From Candidatus Woesearchaeota archaeon (GTDB lineage: Archaea; Nanobdellota; Nanobdellia; Woesearchaeales; ARS49): a DNA stretch of 64,000 nt. Where the stretch lies: positions 1 to 64,000 of the forward strand of contig JAGVZE010000008.1 of the NCBI GenBank assembly GCA_018302815.1, written 5' to 3'. Shown here in pieces: positions 33,159 through 42,245 of the stretch. Each line of letters begins with the position of its first letter. Position 1 is the first letter of the stretch. The translations under genes and the position numbers were made by a program. Below the pieces are notes generated by a model, which saw only the letters and a list, made by a program, of their open reading frames with translations, made no database searches and was not told the origin of the DNA.

Positions 33159-33698
33159 TTACTCCAAAATTTTAAGCCTTCCAGGCCTAATCTCAAAAAC
33201 TTCACCCATAGCGAGCATATGGATGATGGTTTCTTCTCCGCCGGCGCCCAGTTTTGTGACAACCTCATTGTAATCCGCGCCATCGCCCGCGTCAAGAGCG
33301 CGAACAACATCAAGAGGGCCAGTTGTCGATGTTGAAGCTGCCGCCTGAATCTTCGGAGGGTTAGACTTTCTAGCCCATTCCATCCACTTGCTGTCAATAA
33401 TTTTAACAACCTCCGCAACAACGTACCAATCACCATTATACACTCGCGGTCGTCCAATCACAAGAACAGGAGAACCTATCTGCACCGCGAAAGACTTGTC
33501 AAACGAACGCACAAGAACACTACCAGTACCATCATCCACAACCAAATCATCGCTCACCACAAGACCGTATATCCTGATCTTCGAAATAGAATCTCCGCTC
33601 GCAAGCATAACAGTCCCAGCAGAACTATCAGACTCTACAAATCGTCCTGAAACGAGCTCTCCAACGTACACGTGCCTTGCGGCATCTCCCCAATCCAT
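33159..33698 (-). CDS. RPA32-like single-stranded DNA-binding protein
   Basis: A 179-residue protein with one OB-fold (about 5-100: VYVGELVSGRF, ISKIRIYGLVVS, VLVIGRPRVYNGDWYVVAEVV) and a C-terminal winged-helix-like domain (about 125-179) that ends EVFEIRPGRLKILE. This is the RPA2/RPA32-like layout of archaeal RPA-associated proteins, which bind single-stranded DNA in replication and repair. The large RPA subunit is not in the window. A minus-strand TATA box (CATAAATAGC near 33710-33720) precedes it. Its last 15 codons are duplicated downstream. Confidence 0.8.
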   Translation of the reverse strand: MDWGDAARHVYVGELVSGRFVESDSSAGTVMLASGDSISKIRIYGLVVSDDLVVDDGTGSVLVRSFDKSFAVQIGSPVLVIGRPRVYNGDWYVVAEVVKIIDSKWMEWARKSNPPKIQAAASTSTTGPLDVVRALDAGDGADYNEVVTKLGAGGEETIIHMLAMGEVFEIRPGRLKILE

Positions 33699-33780
33699 AC
33701 CTTTTCGCCACGTTCAGAGCTATTTATGCTTTATGGCAGTCAGCACTACATTTAAAAATACAGCAACCTCAATAAGATAT

Positions 33781-34839
33781 ATGCCAAGCCAACAGCTCGT
33801 CGACTATATCAAAAGCCTTTCCACACAAGGATATGATGCAGCCACAATTCGGCAAACACTTCTTAGCGCAGGATACTCACAATTCGAAGTCGACGAATCA
33901 CTACGCCTTGCAGGAGTTTCGCACAAACAACTCAGCCCACTTTTATTTGCAGCGGCTCTTGGAACAATAGCGCTAGTAATACTACTCGCGCTGGTCTTTC
34001 TTAGAACGCAAGCTCAGACTGAAGCGGTGTTATCAATCAACCTCAATCTATTTAGCGCTGAACTTGCTGTCGGCGAACAGCTGATTGCGAACGCAGACAT
34101 TACAAACCCAAGCTCAACACCAACCGAGGGACTGATTGATTTTCTCGTCACGGGCCCAACAGGACGAATCTCTAGCAAAACAGAACAGTTCAGCATAGAA
34201 ACACGAACAAGCGTTCCTGTTGCTCTTGATTTGCCAAACGCCGCGCCAGGAACGTATACTATTCGCGCAACGGCAAACTATAACAACAGAGAAACAAAAA
34301 CAGAACAGCAGTTCACCATAACCGAGACTGCCATACAAGCCGCACCATTACCACTAGAACAAAAACCGGAAGTTCCACTTACCTGCCCCGGCGGATGCGA
34401 TGACTTGAACTTCTGCACGACGGATAGCTGCGCTGGCGGAAGCTGCCAGTACATCACCAAAACCCCCTGCTGCGGAAACCGCAACTGCGAAGACGGTGAA
34501 AGCGCTTCAGACTGCCCACTTGACTGCAGCGGCAGCGTTGTGACATCCGATCAAATAAGAGAAAACGCCAAACAACAAGCACAATCAAACTTCAACTCAG
34601 GAGTGCAAACATGCGAAACACTAGGACAGCAGGCGTATATTGATTTATGTTTGACTGATGTTGCCGAGGCGTCTTCCAACAAGCAAGCCTGCGCGACTAT
34701 TGTCGACGATGATCTTAGAGATGCGTGTTACATTCCATTCGCCTATCAAAACGACTTTTCAGTATGCAACGAAATAACAAACCCCACAATGAGAAACAGC
34801 TGCATAAGCTTGGTGCAAGTGCAACAGACGCGGCAGTGA
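33781..34839 (+). CDS. Membrane-anchored surface protein with UBA-like N-terminus
   Basis: The 352-residue protein starts with a short helical UBA-like domain (SQQLVDYIKSLSTQGYDAAT then a GYSQFEVDESLRLAG helix), followed by one transmembrane helix (about 52-75) and an external part. The external part has a beta-sandwich-like repeat (about 85-185) and a cysteine-rich stretch (CPGGCDDLNFCTTDSCAGGS, then CCGNRNCEDGESASDCPLDC). A further helical Cys-containing tail follows. Such proteins are common on DPANN cell surfaces. The ATG at 33781 sits after TATA CATTTAAAAATAC; the longer frame upstream overlaps the RPA-like gene antisense and is not coding. Confidence 0.75.
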   Translation: MPSQQLVDYIKSLSTQGYDAATIRQTLLSAGYSQFEVDESLRLAGVSHKQLSPLLFAAALGTIALVILLALVFLRTQAQTEAVLSINLNLFSAELAVGEQLIANADITNPSSTPTEGLIDFLVTGPTGRISSKTEQFSIETRTSVPVALDLPNAAPGTYTIRATANYNNRETKTEQQFTITETAIQAAPLPLEQKPEVPLTCPGGCDDLNFCTTDSCAGGSCQYITKTPCCGNRNCEDGESASDCPLDCSGSVVTSDQIRENAKQQAQSNFNSGVQTCETLGQQAYIDLCLTDVAEASSNKQACATIVDDDLRDACYIPFAYQNDFSVCNEITNPTMRNSCISLVQVQQTRQ

Positions 34840-34854
34840 ATGTTCTGTATTAGT

Positions 34855-35595
34855 ATGACTCACTATGATTTTTGGAAGGACTGGAAACGAACATCAAAGA
34901 TTGAACAGAACGCAATACGAGCAGTGGAAAAAGCAAGACAATTGCTTATCAAATCAATTCCGAAAAATAAGCTTGTGGCGATTTATATCAAGGGAAGCTT
35001 CGTACGACGCGAAATGCTTCCAACAAGCGACGTTGATATGGTTCCCATAGTCAATGATAACAGATATCTGAATAAGATAATAACTCTCGACAAGGAAAAT
35101 AGAAAGTTATACTCTCCAGCGGAACTACTCCCCCTTTCGCTATGGGAAATTAAAAATCAAAAGAGGTATCCTCACCGAGATGAAACAGGACCTAAAGGAG
35201 CCCCAAGCATAGACCAGTTCACAACACACAAGCTAATCTGGGGAAAAGAGCTTGATGTGTCCAAATATCCATCACGAACGAAAAGCGGACGATTCAAAGG
35301 ACTACTTAGCGCGTTCAACACGACCTTTCTTCCCCTTTATGAGCAAAAACAACTCGGCGTCAAAGAGCTAACTAAACAAATATTTTGGCTCACAGACCTT
35401 GAACAGCACATAGACGGCAAGAAGCCTTCGCATAAATGGAAAGAACTCGCTCGCGCAAGCCCTAAAAAGCACATAGTTCGTGATGCGTGGAAACTACGAA
35501 ATACTGTAAAACCAACCGAACAGCAGAAAATGAAGTTCCTAAGAAAACTTAAAGCACACTTAAAGACACTCGAACTGAAAGCTAAATCTTGCTAA
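34855..35595 (+). CDS. Polymerase-beta superfamily nucleotidyltransferase
   Basis: A protein of about 246 residues with YIKGSFVRREMLPTSDVDMV, the GS-x9-D-x-D nucleotidyltransferase motif, followed by a C-terminal helical basic tail. It could be an antitoxin- or antibiotic-type adenylyltransferase, and no partner gene is obvious. The start could be the ATG at 34840 (one base after the preceding stop) or 34855; the second gives a start just before the conserved region. It overlaps mcm convergently by 14 bp. Confidence 0.7.
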   Translation: MTHYDFWKDWKRTSKIEQNAIRAVEKARQLLIKSIPKNKLVAIYIKGSFVRREMLPTSDVDMVPIVNDNRYLNKIITLDKENRKLYSPAELLPLSLWEIKNQKRYPHRDETGPKGAPSIDQFTTHKLIWGKELDVSKYPSRTKSGRFKGLLSAFNTTFLPLYEQKQLGVKELTKQIFWLTDLEQHIDGKKPSHKWKELARASPKKHIVRDAWKLRNTVKPTEQQKMKFLRKLKAHLKTLELKAKSC

Positions 35596-37624
35596 TAAAT
35601 CCTCTTCGGGGCTCGAACACGTCTCCTGCTCGTTTGAGTTTTTGCATTATCTCTTCAAGTTCGTGTTCTTCGATGTCCTTCTCTGCAGCTGCAGCCACCA
35701 GGTCTTCCATAGGAATAGCTTTACCTACTTTCGCCTCAAGATCGTTGATAATTTCCTTTACAGTGATTAGCTTGTTTCTGCTGCTCGCAGGAGTGTCAGT
35801 AGCTATACGGTCGATGTCAATAGTTCCGGTCTTCTCATCAAACGCAATCTGGCGCAGACAATAATCAAGAAGTTCGATGGCCTTTCTCGCATCCTTTTTG
35901 AGAACTTTATCAGAAAGGCGAAGTTTCGCGCTAGCCTCAGACAAACGAACAAGACCCTCAAGCTGACGAGCGCTAATAGGCACAGATTTAACACCTGCCC
36001 CTGCAGCGCTTGAACGCATTTTAATGTAATATTCCTTCAATTCCTCGACTGCCGCATCGGTAAGCTTAGGAAAACAATTCTGACGCGCGTACGCAAAATA
36101 TTTACGAAGAAGCTTAGTCTCAACTTCAACTTTGCCCACATTTTTTTGGTGCATCTGAAGAATAAAACTCGCCATCTTTTCATCTTTAGCAGGGTCAGGA
36201 ACGTCTTTAACAGGAAAGATAAGGTCAAAACGGTTGATAAGAGTTGGCGCCAAGTTTATCTGGTTTGCCACAGTATCATACGGGTCAAAACGGCCGAACT
36301 TCGGGTTTGCAGCAGCAAGAACAGAAGTCTCGCAACGCAAACTTGCCTGAATATTAGCTTTACTGATAGTGACGCTCTGCTGCTCAAGCGCCTCGTGCAT
36401 AGCCCATCCGTCCTCCTTACTCATTTTATCAAGCTCATCTATACAGCAGAGACCTCTATTCGCTAAAACGAGCGCTCCTGCCTCAAGAGACCAGCCTTGC
36501 AAAAACTCATCCTTAACCACTGCAGCCGAAAGACCTGCGCCACTTGCGCCCTTACCTGTTGTGTACCTTGCCTTGGGAGCTACAAACTGCATTCTTTTAA
36601 GCAACTGCGACTTAGCCGCACCAGGGTCTCCTACCAGCAAAATGTGAATGTCTCCTCTTGTGACAATACCATCATCACGCTTCTTACGGACACCACCTGT
36701 TAGCTGCAAAGCGAGCGCCTCCTTAGTCTTTTCATGACCATAAATGCTCGGCGCCATGGAACTAACAATTTTTTTGAGCATGTTCGGGTCCTTTGCCAAA
36801 TCCTTGATTTTCTTAAGCTCTTCTGCTGCAATTGTAATATCGTTGAAGTCCTCTTCAACAGATTCCAGATTATTTGACTCGATATACAAATCAAATTTTG
36901 TACTCTGTCCACCAGTTCTTAGGAAGATAGGAACTTCTTTTACTTGGCCCACGACTTGAACACGACTGCCAGGGTTAGTTCTTTTTTCAGTCAGCGGAGA
37001 AACAAGATCATTCTTCAATAGAACATTCATGCGCTTTGGCTGCTCGCCACCATCCAATTGCTCAGGAACTTCCTCCAACACCATCATCTGAGCATCAACA
37101 AGCTCCTTACTAACCAACCTGAACTTTCCTTTTCTTCCGCAACTGCATCTTGTCGGCTCCTGAAATTTACTGTCAAGCTGAAGAATAGTATGATTATTGC
37201 CGCAGCTTGGACACTCGAACTTGGCTGACGCCACCTGAGGGCGAACCTCGCTCTTGTTTCTGACAACACCATCAAACATGAGCAGCTTATTCAAATGACT
37301 GCTGCGAATGTGCCTTACCAGCACAGTCGCGCTTTCCGTCAATTTCCTAAAACGAACAACAAATCCCTTTATGGTGGACCCTGTATTAAGCTGTTCAACA
37401 GCAATCTCGGCCCCTTTAAGAAACTCCTCGGGCTTATCAAGCAAATAATCCGCAAGCTCAGGGTCAAATAAAGAAAGTGTCGCGAAATCAACACTCATGC
37501 TCTTTTCACCCTTGCGAATTCGCTCAAGCAAAAGACCATAGTGATTCTTCTCGATAAACTCCTGAATACGAGCTATCAACGTAGCTGCATCCATACGGCT
37601 CTCGGAAGTACCTTCGTTTTCCAT
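35582..37624 (-). CDS. mcm: Replicative helicase MCM
   Basis: MCM is the hexameric helicase that unwinds DNA at the fork. The 680 residues contain an N-terminal domain with a zinc site (Cys138, 141, 160, 162 approximately), Walker A GDPGAAKS near 332-339, Walker B CIDELD near 394-399, the LINRFDLIF arginine-finger motif, and a C-terminal winged helix. The ATG at 37624 is preferred to the adjacent TTG. The leader is about 60 bases long, and a palindrome lies just upstream of the TATA box. Confidence 0.97.
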   Translation of the reverse strand: MENEGTSESRMDAATLIARIQEFIEKNHYGLLLERIRKGEKSMSVDFATLSLFDPELADYLLDKPEEFLKGAEIAVEQLNTGSTIKGFVVRFRKLTESATVLVRHIRSSHLNKLLMFDGVVRNKSEVRPQVASAKFECPSCGNNHTILQLDSKFQEPTRCSCGRKGKFRLVSKELVDAQMMVLEEVPEQLDGGEQPKRMNVLLKNDLVSPLTEKRTNPGSRVQVVGQVKEVPIFLRTGGQSTKFDLYIESNNLESVEEDFNDITIAAEELKKIKDLAKDPNMLKKIVSSMAPSIYGHEKTKEALALQLTGGVRKKRDDGIVTRGDIHILLVGDPGAAKSQLLKRMQFVAPKARYTTGKGASGAGLSAAVVKDEFLQGWSLEAGALVLANRGLCCIDELDKMSKEDGWAMHEALEQQSVTISKANIQASLRCETSVLAAANPKFGRFDPYDTVANQINLAPTLINRFDLIFPVKDVPDPAKDEKMASFILQMHQKNVGKVEVETKLLRKYFAYARQNCFPKLTDAAVEELKEYYIKMRSSAAGAGVKSVPISARQLEGLVRLSEASAKLRLSDKVLKKDARKAIELLDYCLRQIAFDEKTGTIDIDRIATDTPASSRNKLITVKEIINDLEAKVGKAIPMEDLVAAAAEKDIEEHELEEIMQKLKRAGDVFEPRRGFISKI

Positions 37625-37705
37625 CAAACGCCCCCTTTCATAGAGATTTGTAGAACTCTGCCCTTTTTTAACTCTTCGTGCTTTTATTCGTAACTCTTAC
37701 TAACT

Positions 37706-37762
37706 GGATAATAAATACTACACTCAGTCGGTTTCCACTAATCTACTGGTAATTGGTGGAAA
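37706..37762 (-). promoter_or_regulatory. mcm promoter with upstream palindrome
   Basis: A minus-strand TATA-like AGTATTTATTATCC lies at 37706-37719. Directly upstream on the same strand is an interrupted palindrome, TTTCCACTAAT (37732-37742) and ATTGGTGGAAA (37752-37762), with one mismatch and a 9-bp spacer. The arms resemble the TTCCA/TGGAA halves of the origin boxes. Regulation of mcm by an initiator or other factor is possible. Confidence 0.5.
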
Positions 37763-37799
37763 TAGTCGAAGTCAAAACTCGCGAGCTTTGACAAAGAAA

Positions 37800-38372
37800 T
37801 CATTTTTCAGTCGACTTGGCTTTCTTGAGATTCTCAATTAGCTTGTCAAGAGCTTTCTCAACTTCAGCTTCACTCTTCGTACCCGTACAGACTATCTTTC
37901 CGTTCGAGAACAATAAGAACGTCGCTTTTTGCTCAGGAAGCTTATAGACAAGACCTGGGAATTGTTCAGGCTCGTACTCAGTGTTTTCAAGCTTCATAGC
38001 AAGAACATTCAAGTTAAGAGCCATGCCAACCGAACCTGCAGCCACAATGTTTTGAATGTGGACAGGAGGCTCTTCTTTAATCTTGACATTGATTTTCTCA
38101 AGGCTTTTGATTATTTTGCGGATACTCTCATGCACGTTCGTCATAGTGCGAGCGCCGGTGCAAACTATCTTTCCGGAACTGAAAATAAGCGCACTGGTCT
38201 TTGGCTCTTTTATACGAATGACAAGACCTGGAAATTGTTCAGGGTTGTATTCGGTATTCGGCAACGTAGCCGCCATCTTCTCAAGAGGTATATCATGCCC
38301 GAGCGCAGCACTCACTACAATATTCACTACCTTTATTTCACGAGGTGTAATTTTTGCTTTGTCTTTGGCCAT
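37800..38372 (-). CDS. tbp: TATA-box binding protein
   Basis: TBP nucleates every archaeal promoter complex. The 190-residue protein shows the two direct repeats of the saddle fold: NTEYNPEQFPGLVIRI with FSSGKIVCTGA, and NTEYEPEQFPGLVYKL with FSNGKIVCTGT. The ATG at 38372 is preceded by GGAGGG, a good ribosome site, so the longer frame starting with a TTG at 38384 is unlikely. Two TATA-like boxes lie on the minus strand (about 38414-38424 and 38431-38442). It is followed by mcm on the same strand. Confidence 0.97.
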   Translation of the reverse strand: MAKDKAKITPREIKVVNIVVSAALGHDIPLEKMAATLPNTEYNPEQFPGLVIRIKEPKTSALIFSSGKIVCTGARTMTNVHESIRKIIKSLEKINVKIKEEPPVHIQNIVAAGSVGMALNLNVLAMKLENTEYEPEQFPGLVYKLPEQKATFLLFSNGKIVCTGTKSEAEVEKALDKLIENLKKAKSTEK

Positions 38373-38498
38373 TTGACCCTCCAAAACCCTTATTGCTTTA
38401 AAAGGAGCGTTCTGGATATAAAAGCTTTGTGATTTATATAGGTCTCGACGAATAAACTAACTATTTTTCAATATGTAAAATAATGTGGGCCTTGGACA

Positions 38499-39257
38499 CT
38501 AATAAACATTCAAAAACTTGCGCAACAGCTGACTTGCAGCTATCGCCACAATCAAATAAGCCCAAATCCAACCAAGCCCGAACACTCTGAGCGGAGCATT
38601 TCCAAGCTCAACCGACGAGAACACCTCAGAATCATACTTTTGCGCAATTGGAGCGTAGAACCGCTCTTTAGATATCAACACTTCACGATCAATCTCCTCG
38701 CCGCCTGCCTGAACAGTCACCAAATACTTACCTTCCTCGCCAGATAAAACAAACGTTGCCAGATACTCAGTATGTTTCCTAAAAAAGCCAACTTCCCTTG
38801 ACTCAAGCGAGGCAGGCTCTTTCTTAACCTGCATGCCTTCAGGAACGACAATAGATATGTTCTCTTCATAATTGTTAAGTATGGCAGTCAGAGTAAAATC
38901 AGAATTCGGACCAAGCGGCTCATACGCAAAATGAGCGCTCATCCAGCCAAAAATCAAAATGATCGGAAGAAAAGTGAACAAAGTTGGGCGCATACTCTTA
39001 CGCATATACTCCATATTAACCGCCATGGCCTCTCGTTGAACCGCAAGCAATTTTTCAGGATTATCACGCAAACCCTTCATTTTTTTCTGAAACTCGGCAA
39101 GCTGCTCCTTCAAACGTTTCATCTCGCGCTGATCGGTTAGAAACTTATAAGAAACAGTGATAATCGCAGAAACAACAACCGACACTAACGCTATCGCGAT
39201 CGCAGGATGCCAGTTCAAAACAAAACCAAAAATAGAATCAAGAAATGCATTAAGCAT
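38499..39257 (-). CDS. EMC3/TMCO1-type membrane insertase homolog (DUF106)
   Basis: A protein of about 252 residues with three to four hydrophobic helices (about 15-35, 85-105, 225-250) and a cytoplasmic coiled coil (EMKRLKEQLAEFQKKMKGLR). This is the archaeal DUF106 form of the Oxa1/YidC/EMC3 superfamily that inserts membrane proteins. A beta-rich external domain lies between helices 2 and 3. The start is either the ATG at 39257 or a GTG at 39269 that overlaps the secY stop by 8 bp. Its place after secY supports a job with the Sec translocon. Confidence 0.85.
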   Translation of the reverse strand: MLNAFLDSIFGFVLNWHPAIAIALVSVVVSAIITVSYKFLTDQREMKRLKEQLAEFQKKMKGLRDNPEKLLAVQREAMAVNMEYMRKSMRPTLFTFLPIILIFGWMSAHFAYEPLGPNSDFTLTAILNNYEENISIVVPEGMQVKKEPASLESREVGFFRKHTEYLATFVLSGEEGKYLVTVQAGGEEIDREVLISKERFYAPIAQKYDSEVFSSVELGNAPLRVFGLGWIWAYLIVAIAASQLLRKFLNVY

Positions 39258-39261
39258 CGCA

Positions 39262-40653
39262 CTAACCACCCATAAACTTGCGCATCATAGGATTCATATC
39301 CATCAAATGCTGGCGTGCGATATCTTCATACAAACGATAAATAATCATAACCGACAACAACAGGCTAGTACCATGAGTAAGCGAGCCGCTAACATCCGCT
39401 AAACCCGCAAGAAGCCCAACACTAATCGCGCCCATGATAGTAAGCGGATTCACGTATCTTTCAAGCAACCGCTCAAGAACACGCTCATCCTTTCTGAATC
39501 CAGGAATCTGCAAGCCAGACGCCATAATCTGCTTTGCCTGACTTCTAGCATCCATACCGCTAGTTTGAACCCAAAACCAAGAAAATATCACTGCGCCAAT
39601 AATCATAAACGTCAAATAAACCACGCTCTGAAGAACCATCTGCAATGTAAGACCGCCTCTAATCGCGGCGCCAATAACATCCTGCGGAGCTATCCATGAA
39701 ACAAAACCAGTCGCAGGAGAATTACCTGCAAAAGTTCCCAAAATAGGATAACCCCAGTTCTGCAAGAATCTCGCCCATAACTGGACGTTAGCGAGCAAAG
39801 CGCTCATCAAAATAATCGGCATATTCGAAGTGTACACAAAATTAAGAGGCCACCTAATTCCGTGACCACGCACTCTGCCAAATGAAAGAGGAATTTCCAC
39901 CTTCATAGATTGCGCGTAAACAGCAATCGCGAACACAAGAGCAGTAGATAGAATTCCAACCAACATCAAAAGAGCAGTCTGAGGATCGCCCGCAGACAAG
40001 CTTTGGAACAAAGCAGGAATCGCGCCAGTCATAACTTCCGGATTAGTGGGCGAAGGAAGCGGAGAGAAAAGACGAATGAACAACGACTGCGAAACACCTG
40101 CTGCGATAAACAAACTAACTCCTGAACCAAAACCCCACTTAGTGGTCACTTCATCCATTAGCATAATCAAAAGACCGCCAAGCACAAGCTGGAATATGAG
40201 AAGCAACTCAAGCTGCAAGTACAAACTCGTACCAACAAGCTCTTCAGCAGGAGCTAAACCTCCCATAAATACGTAAATAGAAGCCTCAAAAACAACAAAA
40301 AACACAGCAAGAACCTTCTGCAAACCCTGGAATCTTGCCTTGCCCGCTTTAGATGTGAGATCAAACTTCACAAGTCCTGAACCGTTCAAAAGCTGCAAAA
40401 CGATGCTTGCGGTAACAATAGGACCAATACCAAGAGAAATAACGCTTCCAAAACTCGCGCCCAAAATAACAGATAAAAGCTCAAAATTCCTAAGAGCATT
40501 CTGACCTAAACCGAACAAAGGAATCAAACCCAACACAAAAAACAAAACCAGCGTTATGCCAGTCCATTTAAGCTTCTCCTTGAATGAAAGCTTCTGTTGA
40601 GTAGGACGAGCAACTTCCGGCAAGTTATTGATAATTGAATCAATCAAGTTCAT
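39262..40653 (-). CDS. secY: Preprotein translocase subunit SecY
   Basis: SecY forms the protein-conducting channel. The 463-residue protein has ten predicted transmembrane helices, the plug region (VILGASFGSVISLGIGPIVT), the GSGLVKFDL loop and the cytoplasmic C-terminal part ending in MMRKFMGG. It closes the ribosomal protein operon, its start overlapping the uL15 stop by 4 bp. SecE and Sec61-beta are not in this window. Confidence 0.97.
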   Translation of the reverse strand: MNLIDSIINNLPEVARPTQQKLSFKEKLKWTGITLVLFFVLGLIPLFGLGQNALRNFELLSVILGASFGSVISLGIGPIVTASIVLQLLNGSGLVKFDLTSKAGKARFQGLQKVLAVFFVVFEASIYVFMGGLAPAEELVGTSLYLQLELLLIFQLVLGGLLIMLMDEVTTKWGFGSGVSLFIAAGVSQSLFIRLFSPLPSPTNPEVMTGAIPALFQSLSAGDPQTALLMLVGILSTALVFAIAVYAQSMKVEIPLSFGRVRGHGIRWPLNFVYTSNMPIILMSALLANVQLWARFLQNWGYPILGTFAGNSPATGFVSWIAPQDVIGAAIRGGLTLQMVLQSVVYLTFMIIGAVIFSWFWVQTSGMDARSQAKQIMASGLQIPGFRKDERVLERLLERYVNPLTIMGAISVGLLAGLADVSGSLTHGTSLLLSVMIIYRLYEDIARQHLMDMNPMMRKFMGG

Positions 40654-41090
40654 TTCTTTGAAACCACCAGTTCGCCGCCTGCTGCTTTTACCTTTTCGGC
40701 AACACCTTTAGCAGCGGAAGAAACGACCACTTTCAGCTTTCGCCGAATCTGGCCCGAACTGAGCAGTTTATCATACCCAACTTTTTTCAAGTCAACAACA
40801 ACAACGCCGCCTTCAACAACAGCGAGCTTACGTTCTATCCATGAAGGAAGCTGATCATCCACTTCTCTTAAGTTGATAGTTATCAATTTACGAGTGCCTT
40901 TGCTGACAAAACCGTGTTTTCCAAAATAGTCAAGCGCCCAAATACTCGGCTTCTTGTTATGAGACTTTTTACCAGTACCTGCATTACCAAAACCACCTCT
41001 TGAACCGCTGTTTCGGTGCTTGTTCTTACCCCAGCCATGCGTACATGAACCAAGACCACGGCTGGACTTCTTACGCTTGTTGACTACCAT
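40650..41090 (-). CDS. rpl15: Ribosomal protein uL15
   Basis: Large-subunit protein of 146 residues with the glycine- and basic-rich N-terminus (KKSSRGLGSCTHGWGKNKHR, then GSRGGFGNAG) and the C-terminal globular domain. Archaeal L15/L27e type. One-base gap to uL30 upstream, 4-bp overlap with secY downstream. Confidence 0.95.
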   Translation of the reverse strand: MVVNKRKKSSRGLGSCTHGWGKNKHRNSGSRGGFGNAGTGKKSHNKKPSIWALDYFGKHGFVSKGTRKLITINLREVDDQLPSWIERKLAVVEGGVVVVDLKKVGYDKLLSSGQIRRKLKVVVSSAAKGVAEKVKAAGGELVVSKK

Positions 41091-41091
41091 A

Positions 41092-41436
41092 TTACACCAT
41101 CCTCATGACCAGATCATTGATTTTCTCCTTTCGATCACCAAGCGCGCCACCCCTAATGAACGCTATCTTAATTCCCTTGCGACCATAACCTTTGCGCGGA
41201 GGATTCAATCTGAAAATCTTTTCCGAGCTTCTCTTTTTCAAAGCGGCAAGAGTTTTCTCATCAACTGGGCCCCAAGTCACGAACGGAGCCACCACCTTGA
41301 TCATTCCTTTCGTAATCGGAGTCTCTTCGACAACCGCACAGTGATTCTTCTGCAACAACCCGAGCGTTTCAAACGTCTTTCTCACATCATGGCGGATTCT
41401 AACATCACCGCGCACGCGGACAATCGCGACTTTCAT
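41092..41436 (-). CDS. rpl30: Ribosomal protein uL30
   Basis: The 114-residue protein starts KVAIVRVRGDVRIRHDVRKT, the typical uL30 strand-helix, and keeps NPPRKGYGRKGIK. Archaeal uL30 is normally around 150 residues; this one lacks much of the C-terminal extension, which fits a reduced ribosome. Overlaps uS5 by 4 bp. Confidence 0.92.
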   Translation of the reverse strand: MKVAIVRVRGDVRIRHDVRKTFETLGLLQKNHCAVVEETPITKGMIKVVAPFVTWGPVDEKTLAALKKRSSEKIFRLNPPRKGYGRKGIKIAFIRGGALGDRKEKINDLVMRMV

Positions 41437-42245
41437 TGCTGCTTCCTCCCACTAATCATGTAAACATGCTTCACGTCCTGCGGACGAGGCTTGAACGAAT
41501 TGAGCTTCTGAAGCGCAGCGACACAAGCCATAATCATGTTAAGCTTGGATCTAGTCTGACCGAATGACTTTGAATAAACATTCTCGACACCAGCTAGGCG
41601 TAAAATCTTCGCGCATTCCTGCTCAACAACAAGACCCTTGCCCTTTGGAGCCGGCATCAGGATTATCTTGCAAGAACCGCACTTACCTGAAACTTCCCAC
41701 GGAATACTGTGAGGCTCGCTAGTTTGGTCCTCCCAACTTCCCGCGCCGCGCCTAATCTTGAACAAAGACAATTTTGCATTACGGATAGCTTTTTCACGAG
41801 CAGGAACAGTATCTTTGCTCTTGCCAAAGCCGATGCCAACATAACCATCACTGTTGCCGACAACAGCCATGCACGAGAAGCTCGGCTTGTTACCTTCAGG
41901 AGTCTTTTTTTGAGTCTGCTTGAAAATACGTTTCGCGCCGCCTCCGAACTTACCCTTGCTCTGACCAATCATCAGAAGCTCGTTCTGCAAATTCGGCATA
42001 AGCACATCAACAATCTGCTCTTCCAAAATCGGAAGGCCATTGTCAAGAATATCATCAATCTTAGTAATCTCGCCATTCTTAACTTTCCTGCCGACCGCAG
42101 TCTTTGGAATCCAGCCCGAAACATCAATCTTGACTTCAGGCTTTGCTTCCTTCTCAACCTCGACAATCTCAGTAGGGCTGATAACGTCCTTTTCAACTTC
42201 AAGTTTTTCTTCTTCAACAACCGCGATCTTTTCAACTTCTTTCAT
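41433..42245 (-). CDS. rps5: Ribosomal protein uS5
   Basis: Small-subunit protein at the mRNA entry channel, 270 residues. The N-terminal 40 residues are an acidic, Glu/Val/Lys-rich extension not common in other archaea. The core has the double-stranded RNA-binding fold with VGNSDGYVGIGFGKSKDTVP and a KGKGLVVEQECAKILRLAGV segment. Overlaps uL18 by 4 bp. Confidence 0.95.
   Translation of the reverse strand: MKEVEKIAVVEEEKLEVEKDVISPTEIVEVEKEAKPEVKIDVSGWIPKTAVGRKVKNGEITKIDDILDNGLPILEEQIVDVLMPNLQNELLMIGQSKGKFGGGAKRIFKQTQKKTPEGNKPSFSCMAVVGNSDGYVGIGFGKSKDTVPAREKAIRNAKLSLFKIRRGAGSWEDQTSEPHSIPWEVSGKCGSCKIILMPAPKGKGLVVEQECAKILRLAGVENVYSKSFGQTRSKLNMIMACVAALQKLNSFKPRPQDVKHVYMISGRKQQ

Noticed and set aside
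33122-33457. Leftward open frame inside the RPA-like gene
   Set aside because: It is another frame of the OB-fold gene and lacks a promoter or domain.
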